Part shown: piece by piece, positions 1 to 12,300 of the stretch
How positions within the stretch are numbered: the stretch's first letter is position 1
How the letters are laid out: each line of letters starts with the position of its first letter
Origin: Fratercula arctica
Taxonomy: Eukaryota > Chordata > Aves > Charadriiformes > Alcidae
Reading direction: 5' to 3'
Length of the DNA: 64,000 nt
Assembly (NCBI GenBank): GCA_947846985.1
Contig: CANTUZ010000001.1
Span: 31,644,727 to 31,708,726, forward strand
Position numbers and translations under genes: made by a program
The notes under the pieces: generated by a model
The model's input: only the letters and a program-made list of their open reading frames with translations
The model's database searches: none
What the model was told of the DNA's origin: nothing

Positions 1-2079
1 TCTTTAAGTCAGACCTTAACTATTACATTACTGTCAGCCAATATCTTGGCTGCTATTACACCTTGAATTTTACTTGGATATCTGAATTCAAAATACCAGC
101 TTCAAAGGCTTGGTAAATCCAACATGAGGAATTTAAAACTGTATGTAGAAAAATTTCTCAAACAAGCAGTCTCTTTGTAAGTTCAAAATTAATCTGTACT
201 AGAAAGAAATAGAAAACAAAAGACATAATACAAATATGTGCAGTCAATTTACTATAAAAAAGCATTGTTAATTGTAAATCATTAAGAGGAAACTACTTTC
301 TGTCAGAATTATCAGACACATATACCTCACTGGATTTGGTATCAGTTGTAACACATGCTTAATTTTGCATTTTCCTGAAATGATAAGAAAATATTACTAA
401 TATTTCTTATTCACAATACTGTAATAAAAAAGGCATGTTTGGTTTTTTCCCATGGAAAAGTTTTCAGTGCTCTAATTAGTCTGGAGAAAAAGATTTTTTT
501 TTTTCAAAAAACACTACCTTTTTCTAATTTCTTACCATAAATGGCTTATTTTGGCAACTGCAAATCTTCTGTGTATAAACTTCCCGCAGTCTCTCTGGAT
601 TCATGAACATGCCCGACCTCATAGCAGCTCAGAGCTATTGAGGCCGTTCCAGATCATAAGTGCAGTGCTGCATAAACACCAAATACAAGATATGGATGGC
701 CAAATTAAAGGGAAGCCAGGGGAGCCATACTGATAATCAGAATGACGAAAGACAACTGGTGATCTAGAAATCATCTCTGGGCACAAAAGAGATTGTGTAA
801 CTTGACCAAAGGCAAATTCACAAAGCTTCTCAGGGAAATTTTCCATTTGCTAATCTGTTTAATCAAATTAGGTTTTTATTACAGACTGGATATTTTTTCC
901 TATAGAATTAGAAAAACCTGTAAAGAACACAAAAAGAGGAGACAGCTAGAATTGACAACACTGTGACTTGCATTCCAGTGCAACCAAGACCAAAGGACAA
1001 CACTGTTTCCCAAAAGGACCTACAGACTCAAATGACACCCTAAGTCTCTAACAAACAAAAAGTAAATAATGAAAGCAATAAATGGAGTAAAGAAGAAAAA
1101 AATTCAATGTAGGCAGACAAAATGAGTGAGAGTGTGTAGTCTCTAGCCTCTGCCATTGGTTTTGTTGGCTAAGAAGCACCTTGGGCAATTTGCAGGAAAA
1201 GTAAAGAAGTGCCTTGAAGGGATAGCAGATAATGACATGGCGAGTTGCACCCAGGTGAAATCTTGACAGTATGGAAGGAAAGAAAAGAAACTTTAGAAGA
1301 TCTAACTTCCATCTGAGACAAAAGGTAAGATAGATGGATGTGGTAAAGAAGGGGAAATAGAAAAATAAATCAATAACAATGAAGTGGCAGAAAATTCTCC
1401 TTCTTCCTGTGTAAAGTTTTCCCCTTGAAAAACTAAAGACTTGAAGCAGATTGTGTCAATGCAGTCGGCATGAAATATACTGAGGGATAACAATGTTACC
1501 AGCCATATATGTTGCTTGGAAATGACAGATAGCATGGTACAAGACAATTTAAGACGATTTAGACAAATATGACATTAGAATCATAAATGACTAAATCATG
1601 AACAATTACTGTAAAGAACACTGGAAAAGTTGTTTACAGAAAAGAATGACATACAAATAATCTCCTGGGAAAGTAGACAGTGAAGCGTGAATTCAGTGCT
1701 CTGAATAACCAAAGTGAAGATGAGATCACATACAAAAAGTTGAGAAAAAATGACTGAAAAGCACTAGTGATTAGGTAAAAGAGGTTAGCAACTACCATCC
1801 TTAGCTCAGACTGCCGCAATAAAAACATTGGAAAAGTGTGTACCCAGACACATGGCTGAGGGAAGGACTGTACTTACTGGAAAGAAAATGGGAAAGGAAG
1901 AATTTGGTACTATAAGCTTAAGACATACAGGTTGCTTGCCTACAACGTGAAAGTTTCTTCCTGGAAGCTTTACAGCAAATGTGTTTCAGTCGGTTGAAGC
2001 TAACGGTATGTTCCCCCAAGTACAGAAAGGCTGCTGAAAATGTGCTGAAAAGGCAAAACCCCTTCTGACAGAATACAAA
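1..2079. other. Intergenic DNA upstream of ESD
   Basis: AT-rich sequence with short chance open frames of at most 81 codons, no splice-bounded conserved peptide, no RNA gene and no recognisable mobile element. In other vertebrates the neighbour on this side of ESD is HTR2A, but I see no HTR2A exon here. Confidence 0.6.
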
Positions 2080-2262
2080 GAATCACAGAATCACAGAATG
2101 ACAGGGGCTGGAAGGGACCTCGAGAGATCATCTTGTCCAACCCCCTGCCAGAGCAGGGTCACCTAGAACAGGTGGCACAGGAATGCATCCAGGTGGGTTT
2201 TGAATGCCTCCAGAGACGGAGACTCCACCACCTCTCTGAGTAGCCTGTTCCAAAGCCATCCT
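2080..2262 (-). mobile_element. CR1 LINE 3'-end fragment
   Basis: The + strand reads as the reverse complement of a CR1 3' end: repeated 'aatcacag' units, then 'ggaagggacc', 'gatcatcttgtccaacccc' and the conserved block ending 'cctgttcca'. It is severely 5'-truncated, with only about 180 bp of the 3' end kept and no coding potential. The wording 'ccagagcagggtcacctaga' matches the CR1 subfamily also seen at 51.1-51.9 kb. Confidence 0.9.
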
Positions 2263-3324
2263 TATAAATGCCAGAAGAAATGTTAGATGAATGATCTGAA
2301 ATTATATCTCACCACTGCATTCGATCAGTGGTAAAGTGGTTGAAAGCCTGTGTCTATGTAAGGGGAACATGCAGAAAGTATGTTGGAGAAGTATGTATTG
2401 TACTTGGAATACAATGATAAAGTAATAGGTAAGGCAACAGTACATAAGCCCTGAGATTTGCCAAAGTCAGTACCTACCACTCTTTTCTTTTTAATACCCT
2501 TGTTTCTACTGTTTGCCATGCTGCACCATATAAGGAGAAGCCACTTAATGACGAAGGACAGGAAGCCCATTGCACATCTGTTTTTTTACAGATAATCTGA
2601 AATGATACGCAGAATGATACCAAAGTGAATTCACTGGTGACAGCTGCGGACACTGCGTCAAAGGATACAGAAATGTCAGTATGGCTAAACAAATGTGCAT
2701 AACCAAAGATACTAAAAATATCCATACCACAGCACAGAATAGACTGCACCACCTTCGCTCCTTCTACCTTACGCTGTCCTCAACACTGTCCCAGCATGTT
2801 TTCCTCTTCACACGTTAAACACAAGACACAAAGTGTTGTGCCATGAGAACAGCTGCAACACAGCTCCCACATTACTTACCTATGCATTTACTTCAGTCAT
2901 TTTTGACTGAAAAGACATGCAAAATAATGCTTATATCTTGATGTCATGGAGATGTGGGGAGGGCAGGTAAACTCATCAGCAGGCTGCCAGTTGGATCCTT
3001 CTGAATATGTCACTCTGAAATGGGAGCAAATCGGACAGAGGTTATCCAAGGGACTTGGAAAGGAAATCTAGGCTGTGTACTGACAAGCGAAATAGCTAAA
3101 AACAATTGCAGATACCATGGAAATCAAGATGTGCATAATGACAGCTGACCATACATACAAGAAAGAAAACAGACTGGCTACAGTTTAGATCAAATAACAA
3201 ACTAACCAGGCAATATCTTGCTAGGGAGGGTAGGACATTAAGAGTGCTACAAAATGCACACAGAGATGGAAGGAACAACCTGAAGAGTGTTTGAGAAATA
3301 CTATTGTAGAAACACACTTTAATT
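2263..3324. other. Intergenic DNA between two CR1 fragments
   Basis: No gene, RNA or further repeat recognised. The open frames here (up to 92 codons, minus strand) show no family resemblance. Confidence 0.5.
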
Positions 3325-3735
3325 TCATAGAATCATACAATCATAGAATGGTTTGGGTTGGAAGGGACCTTAAAGATCATCTAGTTCCAACCCCTCTGCC
3401 ATGGGCAGGGACACCTCCCACTAGATCAGGCTGCTCAAAGCCCCATCCAGCCTGGCCTTGAACACTTCCAGGGATGGGGCATCCACAACTTCTCTGGGCA
3501 ACCTGTTCCAATGTCTCACCACCCTCATAGTGAAGAATTTCTTCCCAATATCTAATCTAAACCTACCTTCTTTCAGTTAAAAGACATTACCCCTTGTCGT
3601 ATCACTAGATACCCCTGTAAAAAGTCCCTCCCCATCCTTCCTGTAGGCCCCCTTTAGGTACTGGGAGGTTGCAGTAAGTTCTCCCTGGAGCCTGCTCTTC
3701 TCCAGGCTGAACAACCCCAAATCTCAGCCTGTCCA
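3325..3735 (-). mobile_element. CR1 LINE fragment (3' end plus end of the ORF)
   Basis: The reverse complement of a CR1 3' end begins with 'atcatagaatgg', followed by 'ttggaagggacctta', the 'ccatgggcagggacacct' block, 'ggcatccacaacttctctgg' and the degenerate C-terminal codons of the CR1 ORF2. It stops abruptly at 'ctcagcctgtcc'. It is the same subfamily as the copies at 20848 and 57249. It is non-coding and decayed. Confidence 0.93.
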
Positions 3736-4599
3736 TTTGCTTCATGGCAAATTAAACCTTCCAAAAGAAAAACTGAGAGAAGAAAGTTTAAACAACTCAG
3801 AGACAGACTATTTGTACCAGCTACATCCAAGTAGAGACACAGGATAGGGAAAGCTGCTCTGGAAGGCGGGATGGGTGGCCCAGGTCCAGGGTCCAGCAGC
3901 TGCAGTCCAAACAGATCTGCTGGGGAAGGGTAGAAAGTACCAGGGGACAAAGTTGTCGGTACTGTGCCTTGCTAGCATTAGGGATTAAAAATAGAAACAA
4001 ATTATTGTCACACCGGCAAAGTAACAAATGATCAGACTGCAAAATGTTATGGGCAAAAATAGTTACTGCTAATGCAGCACATACTATGAGACTCAAAAGA
4101 GGGAGAGAGCTTTGCTGAGGACAGTTTTTTTGGCAACTGATGGGCATGCTAAATTGCAAATTAAAAAAAAAAAAAAAAAAGAGAATCCTTTAACAGCAGG
4201 AAGTGGGAAGAACTTGGGTTACGAATAAAATGAAAGCCCTGCTAAGTATCTTCTTTCCTTTGTGATTTCGCAAGTGAGGTGTCATGACAAAAACCACCTG
4301 AATTAGAATTTGGTTTTATTATAAAATCAGAAGTCCACCAAGCCACAGGTGCTATGAAGAACGCTGAAATGCTGAGGTGAGGTAAAACATTTAAAATTTA
4401 ATGACGCGGCGGTCCAAGTTTGGGCCGCTTCAGCCTTTTTCCCCCTTGAGGGCTTGGCGATGGAGGGAAAATAACAGAAATGCTCGCAGCTTTGAATAGT
4501 TTGCTATTATCAGATTCTCTGAATTAACCTTTTATGTCTGTCTTCATTTTACAGTTCAAGATTTTCTCCTTCAGAAGAGGGAAGACAGCCCCTGTGGCA
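3736..4599. other. Intergenic DNA running into the ESD promoter
   Basis: Contains an A-tract of about 18 nt (4163-4180) and a small CpG-containing patch near 4400-4450. No gene recognised. Confidence 0.5.
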
Positions 4600-4674
4600 C
4601 CGGGGCACAAAGGTGCCCAGGCCGCACGCAGCCGCTCCCCTCTGGCCCTGGGTGGGAGAGCTGGAGAAGCGCCT

Positions 4675-4735
4675 GAGGAGAAGAGGAGGAAGAGGAGGAA
4701 GAGGAGGAAGAGGAGGAAGAGGAGGAAGAGGAGAG
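4675..4735 (+). repeat. Purine-only 9-bp tandem repeat (AGGAGGAAG)n
   Basis: A 61-nt run with no pyrimidine on the + strand, built from about six copies of AGGAGGAAG. It sits at the upstream edge of the CpG island, within roughly 200 bp of the likely ESD transcription start. Homopurine mirror-like repeats of this kind can form triplex (H-DNA) structures and vary in copy number. Confidence 0.95.
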
Positions 4736-4810
4736 CAGCTCCCACAGACACCATCCCTCCTCCGGGGACGTGCATTTGAGCCCGACGGAGGCCGCGGCCC
4801 AGCACGCGCC

Positions 4811-4933
4811 ATGGCTGGCTGCAAGCCGCCGCCTGAGCGCCCCGCCGCGGGCGGGGCTGGGGGAGGCCGCGCCCGCAGAGGGGCCGACCCTCGCCCGCGC
4901 CGTTCGCCGCTCCGGCCCCGCCGCTCCGCCGCG
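4811..4933 (+). other. ESD: ESD exon 1, non-coding (5' limit uncertain)
   Basis: The 3' end is set by the donor GCG|GTAAGG at 4933/4934, which pairs with the exon 2 acceptor at 6238/6239. The exon is 5'UTR only, because the ESD start codon is in exon 2. The 5' limit is a guess. If transcripts start upstream of 4811 they carry an ATG in strong context (gcgccATGg) that opens a 46-residue upstream ORF (see findings); starts near or after 4850, just downstream of the GC box, would avoid it. Confidence 0.6.
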
Positions 4934-6238
4934 GTAAGGCAGCGGGGCAAGGGGGGACGCTGAGCCGGCGCTGAGGCGGGGAGCGCGGCCGGGCCGGGGC
5001 CTCGCTGTGGGGAGAGCGGGGTGGCGGTAGGCCGGTGCGGGCCCTAGGGCCTAGTCGGCCGGCGGCGGAGTGGGAGGGAAGGCTGCCTTGCGGGTATGCC
5101 CGAGGGCGGGAATGGAGGTGCAGGAGAGCGCTTTGGTGCGGCGGGCGGGAGTGATTGTGTGGAAATTTAGTGCAGGGACGGAAATGGGAGCGAAGCCGAG
5201 GTGGGGCCGGGGCCGGGGTGGGCGGCCGGCGGGCCCTGCCTGCTGCTCCGCGGGCCTTGGCTCGGTGCTGCCGCCGGCGTGGGCCTGACGCGCTTCTGAG
5301 TGGCCGCCCCTCGGCTCCAGCCCCGCGGGGGTGGTGGAAGGCAACGAGTAGGCCCTGAGGGCTGTCGGTGGTGCGAGGGTTTTTGTTGCCCGATGCACCA
5401 GAGGAGGGCATAGGTATGAGGGAGGGAACGTTTGCATTTTGACATGTGTTACCTGCTCTGATGTTGCCTGGTTTCTCCTCAGAGTTCGGTTCTGTGCGGA
5501 CCCTTCAGGCCTCTTCCCCTTTCACCTGCCTAGTTGGCCTTAGTCTCCATGAAGACTGACAGCGGCTCTATTTGTGTCAGCTTGCCCACTTTTCTTAACA
5601 AGTTTGCTAAAAGTGTGCTACGGGCTGTTTTAAAACTCCCATGACTGTTGCATTTTTGATACTGTTAATTTCCCATGGAAGGAAGCCTCCTGCTTCTCTT
5701 TGAGGCCTGTGTTTCTGCTGTCCCCCAGACTTTTAGAACGTGGTAGTTAATTTCCATCAAAGCTGATTACAGTCCGCAATATTGTGGTAATTAGTGGCTG
5801 GATGCTGGCACACACGGCAAAGGGAAGGTTTCTCTCCTGCACTAATATTGTGGAGGAGTCAGCCTGGCCACTCATCACAGGCAGCTCCAGGCTAACCACA
5901 GCACGTGAGATTTCTTGTCTGGTAGCAGCATTGGTAGACAAAGAGCAAGCTATGGTTACTGCAGAGGTAAAGGTGATTGGAGACGTGGGTCTGTAGGAAA
6001 GCAGGAAGGCTTTGTCAGCCCTGCTTTCTAGAGTTCAGCTCCCCCTCCCCTCCATTTCTATGGGGAAATGGAAAGTTAATGAATGATCAGACAGTGTTTC
6101 CAGGAGATTCTTTCTTCTGAAAAACTGTGACATTAAACAAAGAAGCTTTAAGTTGTATTCAACTTTTCTGTTCTCATAACTCACTATAAGTCCAGGAATG
6201 TTTTACTTTCAAATTTAACTTGCTCCGTTGTTTTGCAG
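4934..6238 (+). other. ESD intron 1
   Basis: GT-AG intron. Its first 400 bases are the downstream half of the CpG island and the rest is ordinary sequence. No mobile element or RNA gene recognised. Confidence 0.75.
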
Positions 6239-6246
6239 ATAAAGTC

Positions 6247-6314
6247 ATGTCACTGAAACAGGTTTCCAGCAACAAATGCTTTGAGGGTTTCCAGAAGGTG
6301 TTTGAACATGACAG
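6247..6314 (+). CDS. ESD: ESD coding exon 2 (start codon)
   Basis: The exon begins at 6239 after the acceptor 'ttttgcag' and carries 8 nt of 5'UTR before ATG at 6247. It encodes residues 1-22 ([21 protein letters not shown]...) and two bases of the Ser23 codon. The donor is AG|GTAAAC at 6314/6315. The start context has G at -3 but T at +4, so it is only moderate. Confidence 0.95.
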
Positions 6315-9300
6315 GTAAACACTACAAAAGCATCCTAGATGTTTAGTATGAAGCAGTGAATCCATACTATCGTTACTGTCAGTGTTCTCAGTCTGCAGGA
6401 AGGTAGTGTGTTCTCACTAATATCCATATTTCAGTAAGGAAAACTGGCTACAGCTGCTTTGGCTGTGTTCTAGTATTTCTGTGTTAATGTTTAACATGCC
6501 TAGTATACTTACTGCTGCAGATCTGAGGTGGGAAGCCAGTATTTTTACCTTTGAAAATGAAGCTCTGTTACTTTGGGTTGTCCCATTTGCAGCACAGAGA
6601 ACTGCTGTGTTTACAATCCACTCTACTGGATATTTCACTTCTGTGCACTCTTCAAAAATGCTGTGAGCACACAGGCACAGTAGATAGATTCTCGTTTCAT
6701 GAAGGTGAACAGAAGAACATTTGTGTTTTTTTCATTTCTGGTCCAAAGAAAAAAATCAATCATTAGTTATGCTTAGATAAGCTTTTACTGACAATTACAG
6801 GCTTTAGTACTAATTGGGCAATTGGTTAGTCTGTAGACTTAGCAGATTGAAAACCTCTCTTGCTGGAGCACACTCTGCAGTTTGTTCTGCAAGTCATGTG
6901 GGTGTGTTCTTCAGTAAAAATACTTTACAAAGCTAAAGTTAAATATTGCTGGGGTTCAAAATCCAATTTTCAAACTGTTCCCGGTTAGCAGCACTGCAAA
7001 AATGTGGCTTATTTGTAAGTCTCCATTATAAGTATATTCAGAACAAGGTAGGAAGGTTAGCTGTTGTCAATTCAAGAGGCTAAGGCTGAGTTTTAAAATT
7101 GCTTTCCACTTTATTTAACTTAGTTGTTATAATTCACTGACCAAATCTCTCTTTGAACAAAATGCATGGATCCAACTTTCTTTTTTTAATGTTAGTTACC
7201 TTATTAATTAAGTAGTGGTAATAACAAGAGGTATTTTATTCATACAGTGCAGAGCTAAAATGCAAAATGAAATTTGGAATCTACTTGCCTCCAAAAGCAG
7301 AAACCGGAAAATGTCCTGTGCTGTATTGGCTCTCGGGTAAGTAACATGAATTTTAGTAACTTAAAAAAGATAAGCATGTTTAAGCTACTGCGCTACAGTT
7401 ACTGAAAACCTGATGTAGAGGTGCTACAGTGGCAGCTCTTGTGTTCTGTGAAAGATCGTCTTCTGGAAGGTGTTTACTTTGAGTGTATTGTGATAAAGTT
7501 GGATGTAGCCTAACAGGTTGTTTTCTAAAATGCTCAGTGTGCAAAATATTCTACACTTTTGTTCTAAAATGTACATACTTTTTGTTCTAAAACATAGATA
7601 TTTAAAGATTCTCCTCAAAGGCCTTCCTGTTGGGACACCTCCTGCTTCCTTTTTCTATGACAGACTGCTTTGGCTAACAGGATAGGGGGCAAAATCTAGT
7701 CCATGGGAGCCAGCAAATTTGTCCTCTGGATCCCACCTTATTCTGAGTGCTGTTTTGCAGGGAGCAACTGGTGAACTTGGAAAGGGAGGTGCTGTTAGCT
7801 GCCTTGGCACCAGCACATCTAGAGTGAGGTAACACTGAGGGATCAGAAAGGGCCAGGGGCTGAAGAGGGCTGTGTGGCAGGAGTGAAGTTGCGTCATCCA
7901 CAGCATTGTTTCTTCATCTCTCCTGCTCCTGCGGTCTCCTATCCAGCTGCTGTCTTGCTGGATGTAAGACAAGCTGGGATGAGACTGTATGGACAAACAT
8001 GTGCTCCCAGTTATCCTGACTTTGTTCCTCTGCCCTGTTCCTGTCATCTCCCATAGACCTGGGTCTTGCACCAAAAGTACATAAATAATGTTAAGGCATT
8101 GCTTTCAAAATTTATGTTGGTGATGGCTCTAGGATTAATTAATTACATCTTTCTTTTTTTTCCTGTTATTCGAAATGAAAAGCAGAAGCTCTGTCTATTC
8201 TGTAATTTTAGGTATTGCTTTATTGACACCTGTGTTTAGAAAGTTATATTACATGTATGTATTCATTTCACAAAATAGCTAGTAGGTCTGATTTGTAGAA
8301 TGACAGTGGACTGTGTAAAAATGTTTACTGTTGAAGTTGGAAGCATCAAAATTGTCTGAAGAGCTTCAAGTCACGCAGCACATTTCTGTTTTGAATCTAA
8401 ACCATGCCGTCTTGGCTAGTATATCAGTCAAATTAGGTTATTTGCAACTTGTCCTCAGAGAAAACTAGAATCATTAACCCCTCTCAAAAGGCACAGTAAA
8501 GAGAAATTGAAATACTGGTGTGCAGTATTATTTATTTGTAATTGGACTTCAGTTGGCCTGCTGCAGTACAAAAAGCACGGATTGCTGTGGGTTTTGGAGC
8601 CGGAGCGCTTATGGGCCTTTATCCTGTCTAAAAGATATAGGATTTGTCAGACCACTTGCAGAATTATGTAATGCAAGCAGCTGAAATGGCAGTAGAGGGA
8701 AAAATGTAGTTGCAGGCTTAGATGTCAGAAGTTAACGTTAACCTTAGCAACAGTGTCTGTAGTCAGTGGATTTAAATACACAGTACTTGAAGAAACTGTA
8801 TGTGCCATACGAGTAGGCACTCATAGAGTGTACACATTGGCCTGTTTTTGATCAAATATTAGTGTGACTAGATGTGAAAGTGCAACTGTGTCTGTTTCTG
8901 TGGATTACTAAGTATTGTTGAATCTAGTGAAAAGACTTTTGCATGTTTGTGGAGACAGGAATTGCTCTTATTTTTTGAAACCTTTTCTGTCACAAAGGTT
9001 TTTGAAACCTTTTCTGTCACAAAGGTTTTTGAAACTTGTATGCTCTGAGCAATGTGTAACCAATGATATTTTTGTTTCTCTAGGGTTAACTTGCACAGAA
9101 CAGAATTTTATAACGAAAGCTGGTTTTCATCAAGCTGCAGCTGAACATGGCCTTATTGTAGTCGCACCAGACACAAGCCCACGTAAGTTTTAACAAGAGA
9201 TGTGGTAAGTCATCTTTATCCTCACAGAATGGAGTGCCGCAGTTTGCTGCAAAGCGTGTTGCCCACCTGAGTCAGGATATGACCTCATGTCTATATCTTG

Positions 9301-12300
9301 CATTGTTTGCTAGATTATATTGTCTATATTCTTAATAACATGGTAGTGAAGGTTTGATATTTGAAGCTCTTTTATTGTCATGGCGCTAAAACTAGAACAA
9401 AGGGGCCATTGAGTTCAGCACAAAGGAGGAGAGGGAAGAAAAGGAAAATGAGAGGCATGTGTTATCAGAGACATTTGCCTGCACTTTGTGTCTTACTGAG
9501 ACTTTAAAAAATCTGCAGAACTGTGTTGCCACACAAAGATGTAATGTTTACTCTTTATTGTATTCAGTGTTCTAAAGCCTGTCATGTCTCCAGAGGATTC
9601 CAATACTTATAAAAACATATCAGAAACCCTTCCCCCCTGCAGCTGCAATAAACTCCCGATGAATGGCTTTTTTAAATGATGTGCTTTTATTTGTATGAGG
9701 CTGAACTTATGTTTAGTATGGGAAACCTGAAAATGGTAGATATGCAGTTACTGGAAATACAGTCTTTTGTGGATTCAGTGTATTTGCTGGATTCTGCTAA
9801 AGTCTCGTGAATGCTGTATACAAAGGTAGCAGTCTTCTAATATTTCCCAAGCTTTAGTGGGTCAAATCTGAACACAGGTTATAGGGAAATGAAGTTATGT
9901 TCTTTCCAGAAAATATTTTTCACATCTAGGTTTTGAAGTTCTGTCAGGTCAAAGAACAGAAATGCATGTTTCTAATGAACAAGAGGGACAGAAGAGCAGG
10001 ACTTGTGGCTGTCTGCTGCAGACTAGGGATGGGCAACTCGCTCGTCACATTCACAACACTCACATTATGTGAGGATTAGAATTACCCTTCGATAATTATA
10101 CTGGCACTGGCTTTTAGTGTTGTCTAAGTCATCGATCAATGTGAAACCGCATTTGCCTAGTTCATTGCTTTGTCCATTTTCTTTTAAAACCCCCTCTTTG
10201 CAGCCTTTTAGTCCAATAACTGATCAGGATTGCTTCGCACTTTAGATGAATTTCAGTATGTGTTAACACTCTTAGATTTTTAGCTCAGAGACCTCAAGCA
10301 TTCCTAAGTCTTTTTGAGCTGTCTGGAGAAACAAGTGAGGAGCAATTCAAATGTCATCACAAATTAAGAGATCTGAGGATATGTAGAGAAAAGGCTAATA
10401 TGTGCTTAACTGTGTCCTTATGACTACATGAGAATTACCTTCCAGGAGCTAGGAGATGTATCTTGATGGGTAAAAAGACTGCATGAAAACCTGAAATATC
10501 TGTCATTACAGACCCTCTGTCAGGCCCTGATAGACTTCAGTTTTCCTTCTTTGTAGGGGTTTACTTTTCCAGAGGGGTGTGTTGAGCAGCATTTTGCGGG
10601 TTGCTTTTCAAATTTCTTCTTTCGGGGTTTTCCTCAAGTTTCTTTTAGCAGAATCAGTGTTGCATTCATTGCTTGGCAGCACTTTCTGAGTTTTTGTCCA
10701 TCTCTGAGGGACAGAAGACAGCAGGGTTTTTATACCCAACGTGTAAGCACCCCTGTGGCTGTGACTGCTGGACTGCTAAGTTACAAAATCACTTGGTGTT
10801 CAAGGGCATGTCACTGGAGCAAACTCAACTTTGATCCTCGTAAAAATCTGATTTTACGCTGTGCAGGGTGGCAGGTATCTCTGCACAAATTGTCAGGGAT
10901 TGTCAAATTGCATGTAGGTTTGCAGTGTAATCTGACGGTGGTGCAAGCCCATGTAATTTTGGATTGCAGAAACTGGGAACATTTTGGAGAAAGGGAGGCC
11001 ATTATTTCCTGTTACATATACATTACATATACATATACATTGAAATGTTACAATCTGTTCTGCAAACCAGGCTGGTAAATCACAGGCTAATCAAAGGGAG
11101 AGTAAGAGAGGACTGGGTGGGATGTATTGACTTTCAAGGAGACATCTGCAAATTTAGTTTGAATGTGTAGCCTTGGAAAAGACGATACGACCCTGCAGGT
11201 ATTCACAGGACAAATTACTTAAGTTTTATGGGGAGTTATAGGTGGGAGCAATGAAACAAATTGCAGAAAAGGTAGAGTTACATACTTTAAAAATGATATG
11301 GACAGTAAATTTTTATTATGGTGTTAAATAATAAAAGGGAGGTGTAGCAGACATTATTTGAAGCACATAAACTGGCCTGGACACACCATTTGGTCATACA
11401 TGCTTCTGTCCTTCTAGGGAAAAGAAAATTTTCTACAGTTTCTGTTTCTCACATAATTACTTGTACTTGATAGGATGAGGTCTAATAACTGAAATAAGCT
11501 GATAGCACCGATTAACAAGTGCCAGCTTTTGAATAAGTCCCTGGGTAAATTGGATGAAGCTTTACAGTATTATTTTAGGAGAGATCTGTATGATACGTTC
11601 ATTGATGAAGGGATACTAAAACAAGTTAGAAGTCGGATACATCTGTAGGTAATATATAAGTGGCATTTTGAAAGTGTTCTTGAAATAACCCTTGAAAACA
11701 CTGTACTAAGGAATGAAAATCTGAATTGTCTTATAGTTGGAAGCGTAGAGACATGTTGATTGAAAAACTCGTGTCCCGAGTCTCTGATTTGTATGGTAGG
11801 TTTTCCAATTCTGAACATCTAGTAAAGGAAACACAGTAACTATAGAAAGGATTTTCGTGGTAGGTGGCTGCAATATTGAAGGAGAAGATGAAAGCTGGGA
11901 TTTTGGCACTGGTGCTGGTTTTTATGTGGATGCCACTGAAGATCCATGGAAAACAAACTACAGGATGTATTCCTACATAAAGGATGAGGTAACTTTGCTG
12001 CTGGGTTCTCCTGGAAGGGGTGTGGTTCACTCATGCTCTTTGTTCCTAACACCAAAGCTTGCTTGATAGCCTGTGGATGGTTGGTTGTTTTCTTGCTCTC
12101 TCTTTTATAAAAATTATAATTATTTATAAAAATAACATCTGGCTGGGCCTAAGCAGGAGCTCCTTCAATCCACTTTCCTGCTGGAGATGCTACAGGGTTG
12201 GCCTGCGCTTCTAATCTTGATTCATTATTTGTTCAATCTCTGCTTTTATAAAATCTGCTCTGCTGCTTCTGGAGCAACCCACCACATTTTGCTGCACCAG

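Larger units (their letters stand above)
4600..5350 (+). promoter_or_regulatory. CpG-island promoter of ESD
   Basis: The sequence changes sharply from AT-rich to very GC- and CpG-rich at about 4600 and returns to AT-rich after about 5350. It holds an Sp1-type GC box (GGGCGGGGC, 4849-4857) and many CpGs, with no convincing TATA box. This is the usual architecture of a housekeeping gene promoter, and a clean splice donor (GCG|GTAAGG at 4933/4934) lies inside it. The transcription start cannot be fixed from sequence. The long open frames on both strands here, up to 295 codons, are products of base composition rather than genes. Confidence 0.85.

Noticed and set aside
1..4400. HTR2A exons expected by synteny upstream of ESD
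   Set aside because: No frame in this stretch resembles a receptor exon. The gene, if present, is outside the window.
4613..4963. 116-codon + frame with Gly-Gly-Arg repeats
   Set aside because: Mostly the (AGGAGGAAG)n repeat read in one frame; it runs past the exon 1 donor. Only its internal ATG at 4811 matters, as a possible upstream ORF.
4524..5411. 295-codon minus-strand open frame (and others on both strands) over the CpG island
   Set aside because: Pro/Arg/Ala-rich frames appear in all phases because the DNA is GC-rich and stop-poor, and part of it translates the purine repeat. No domain, and it overlaps the ESD promoter.
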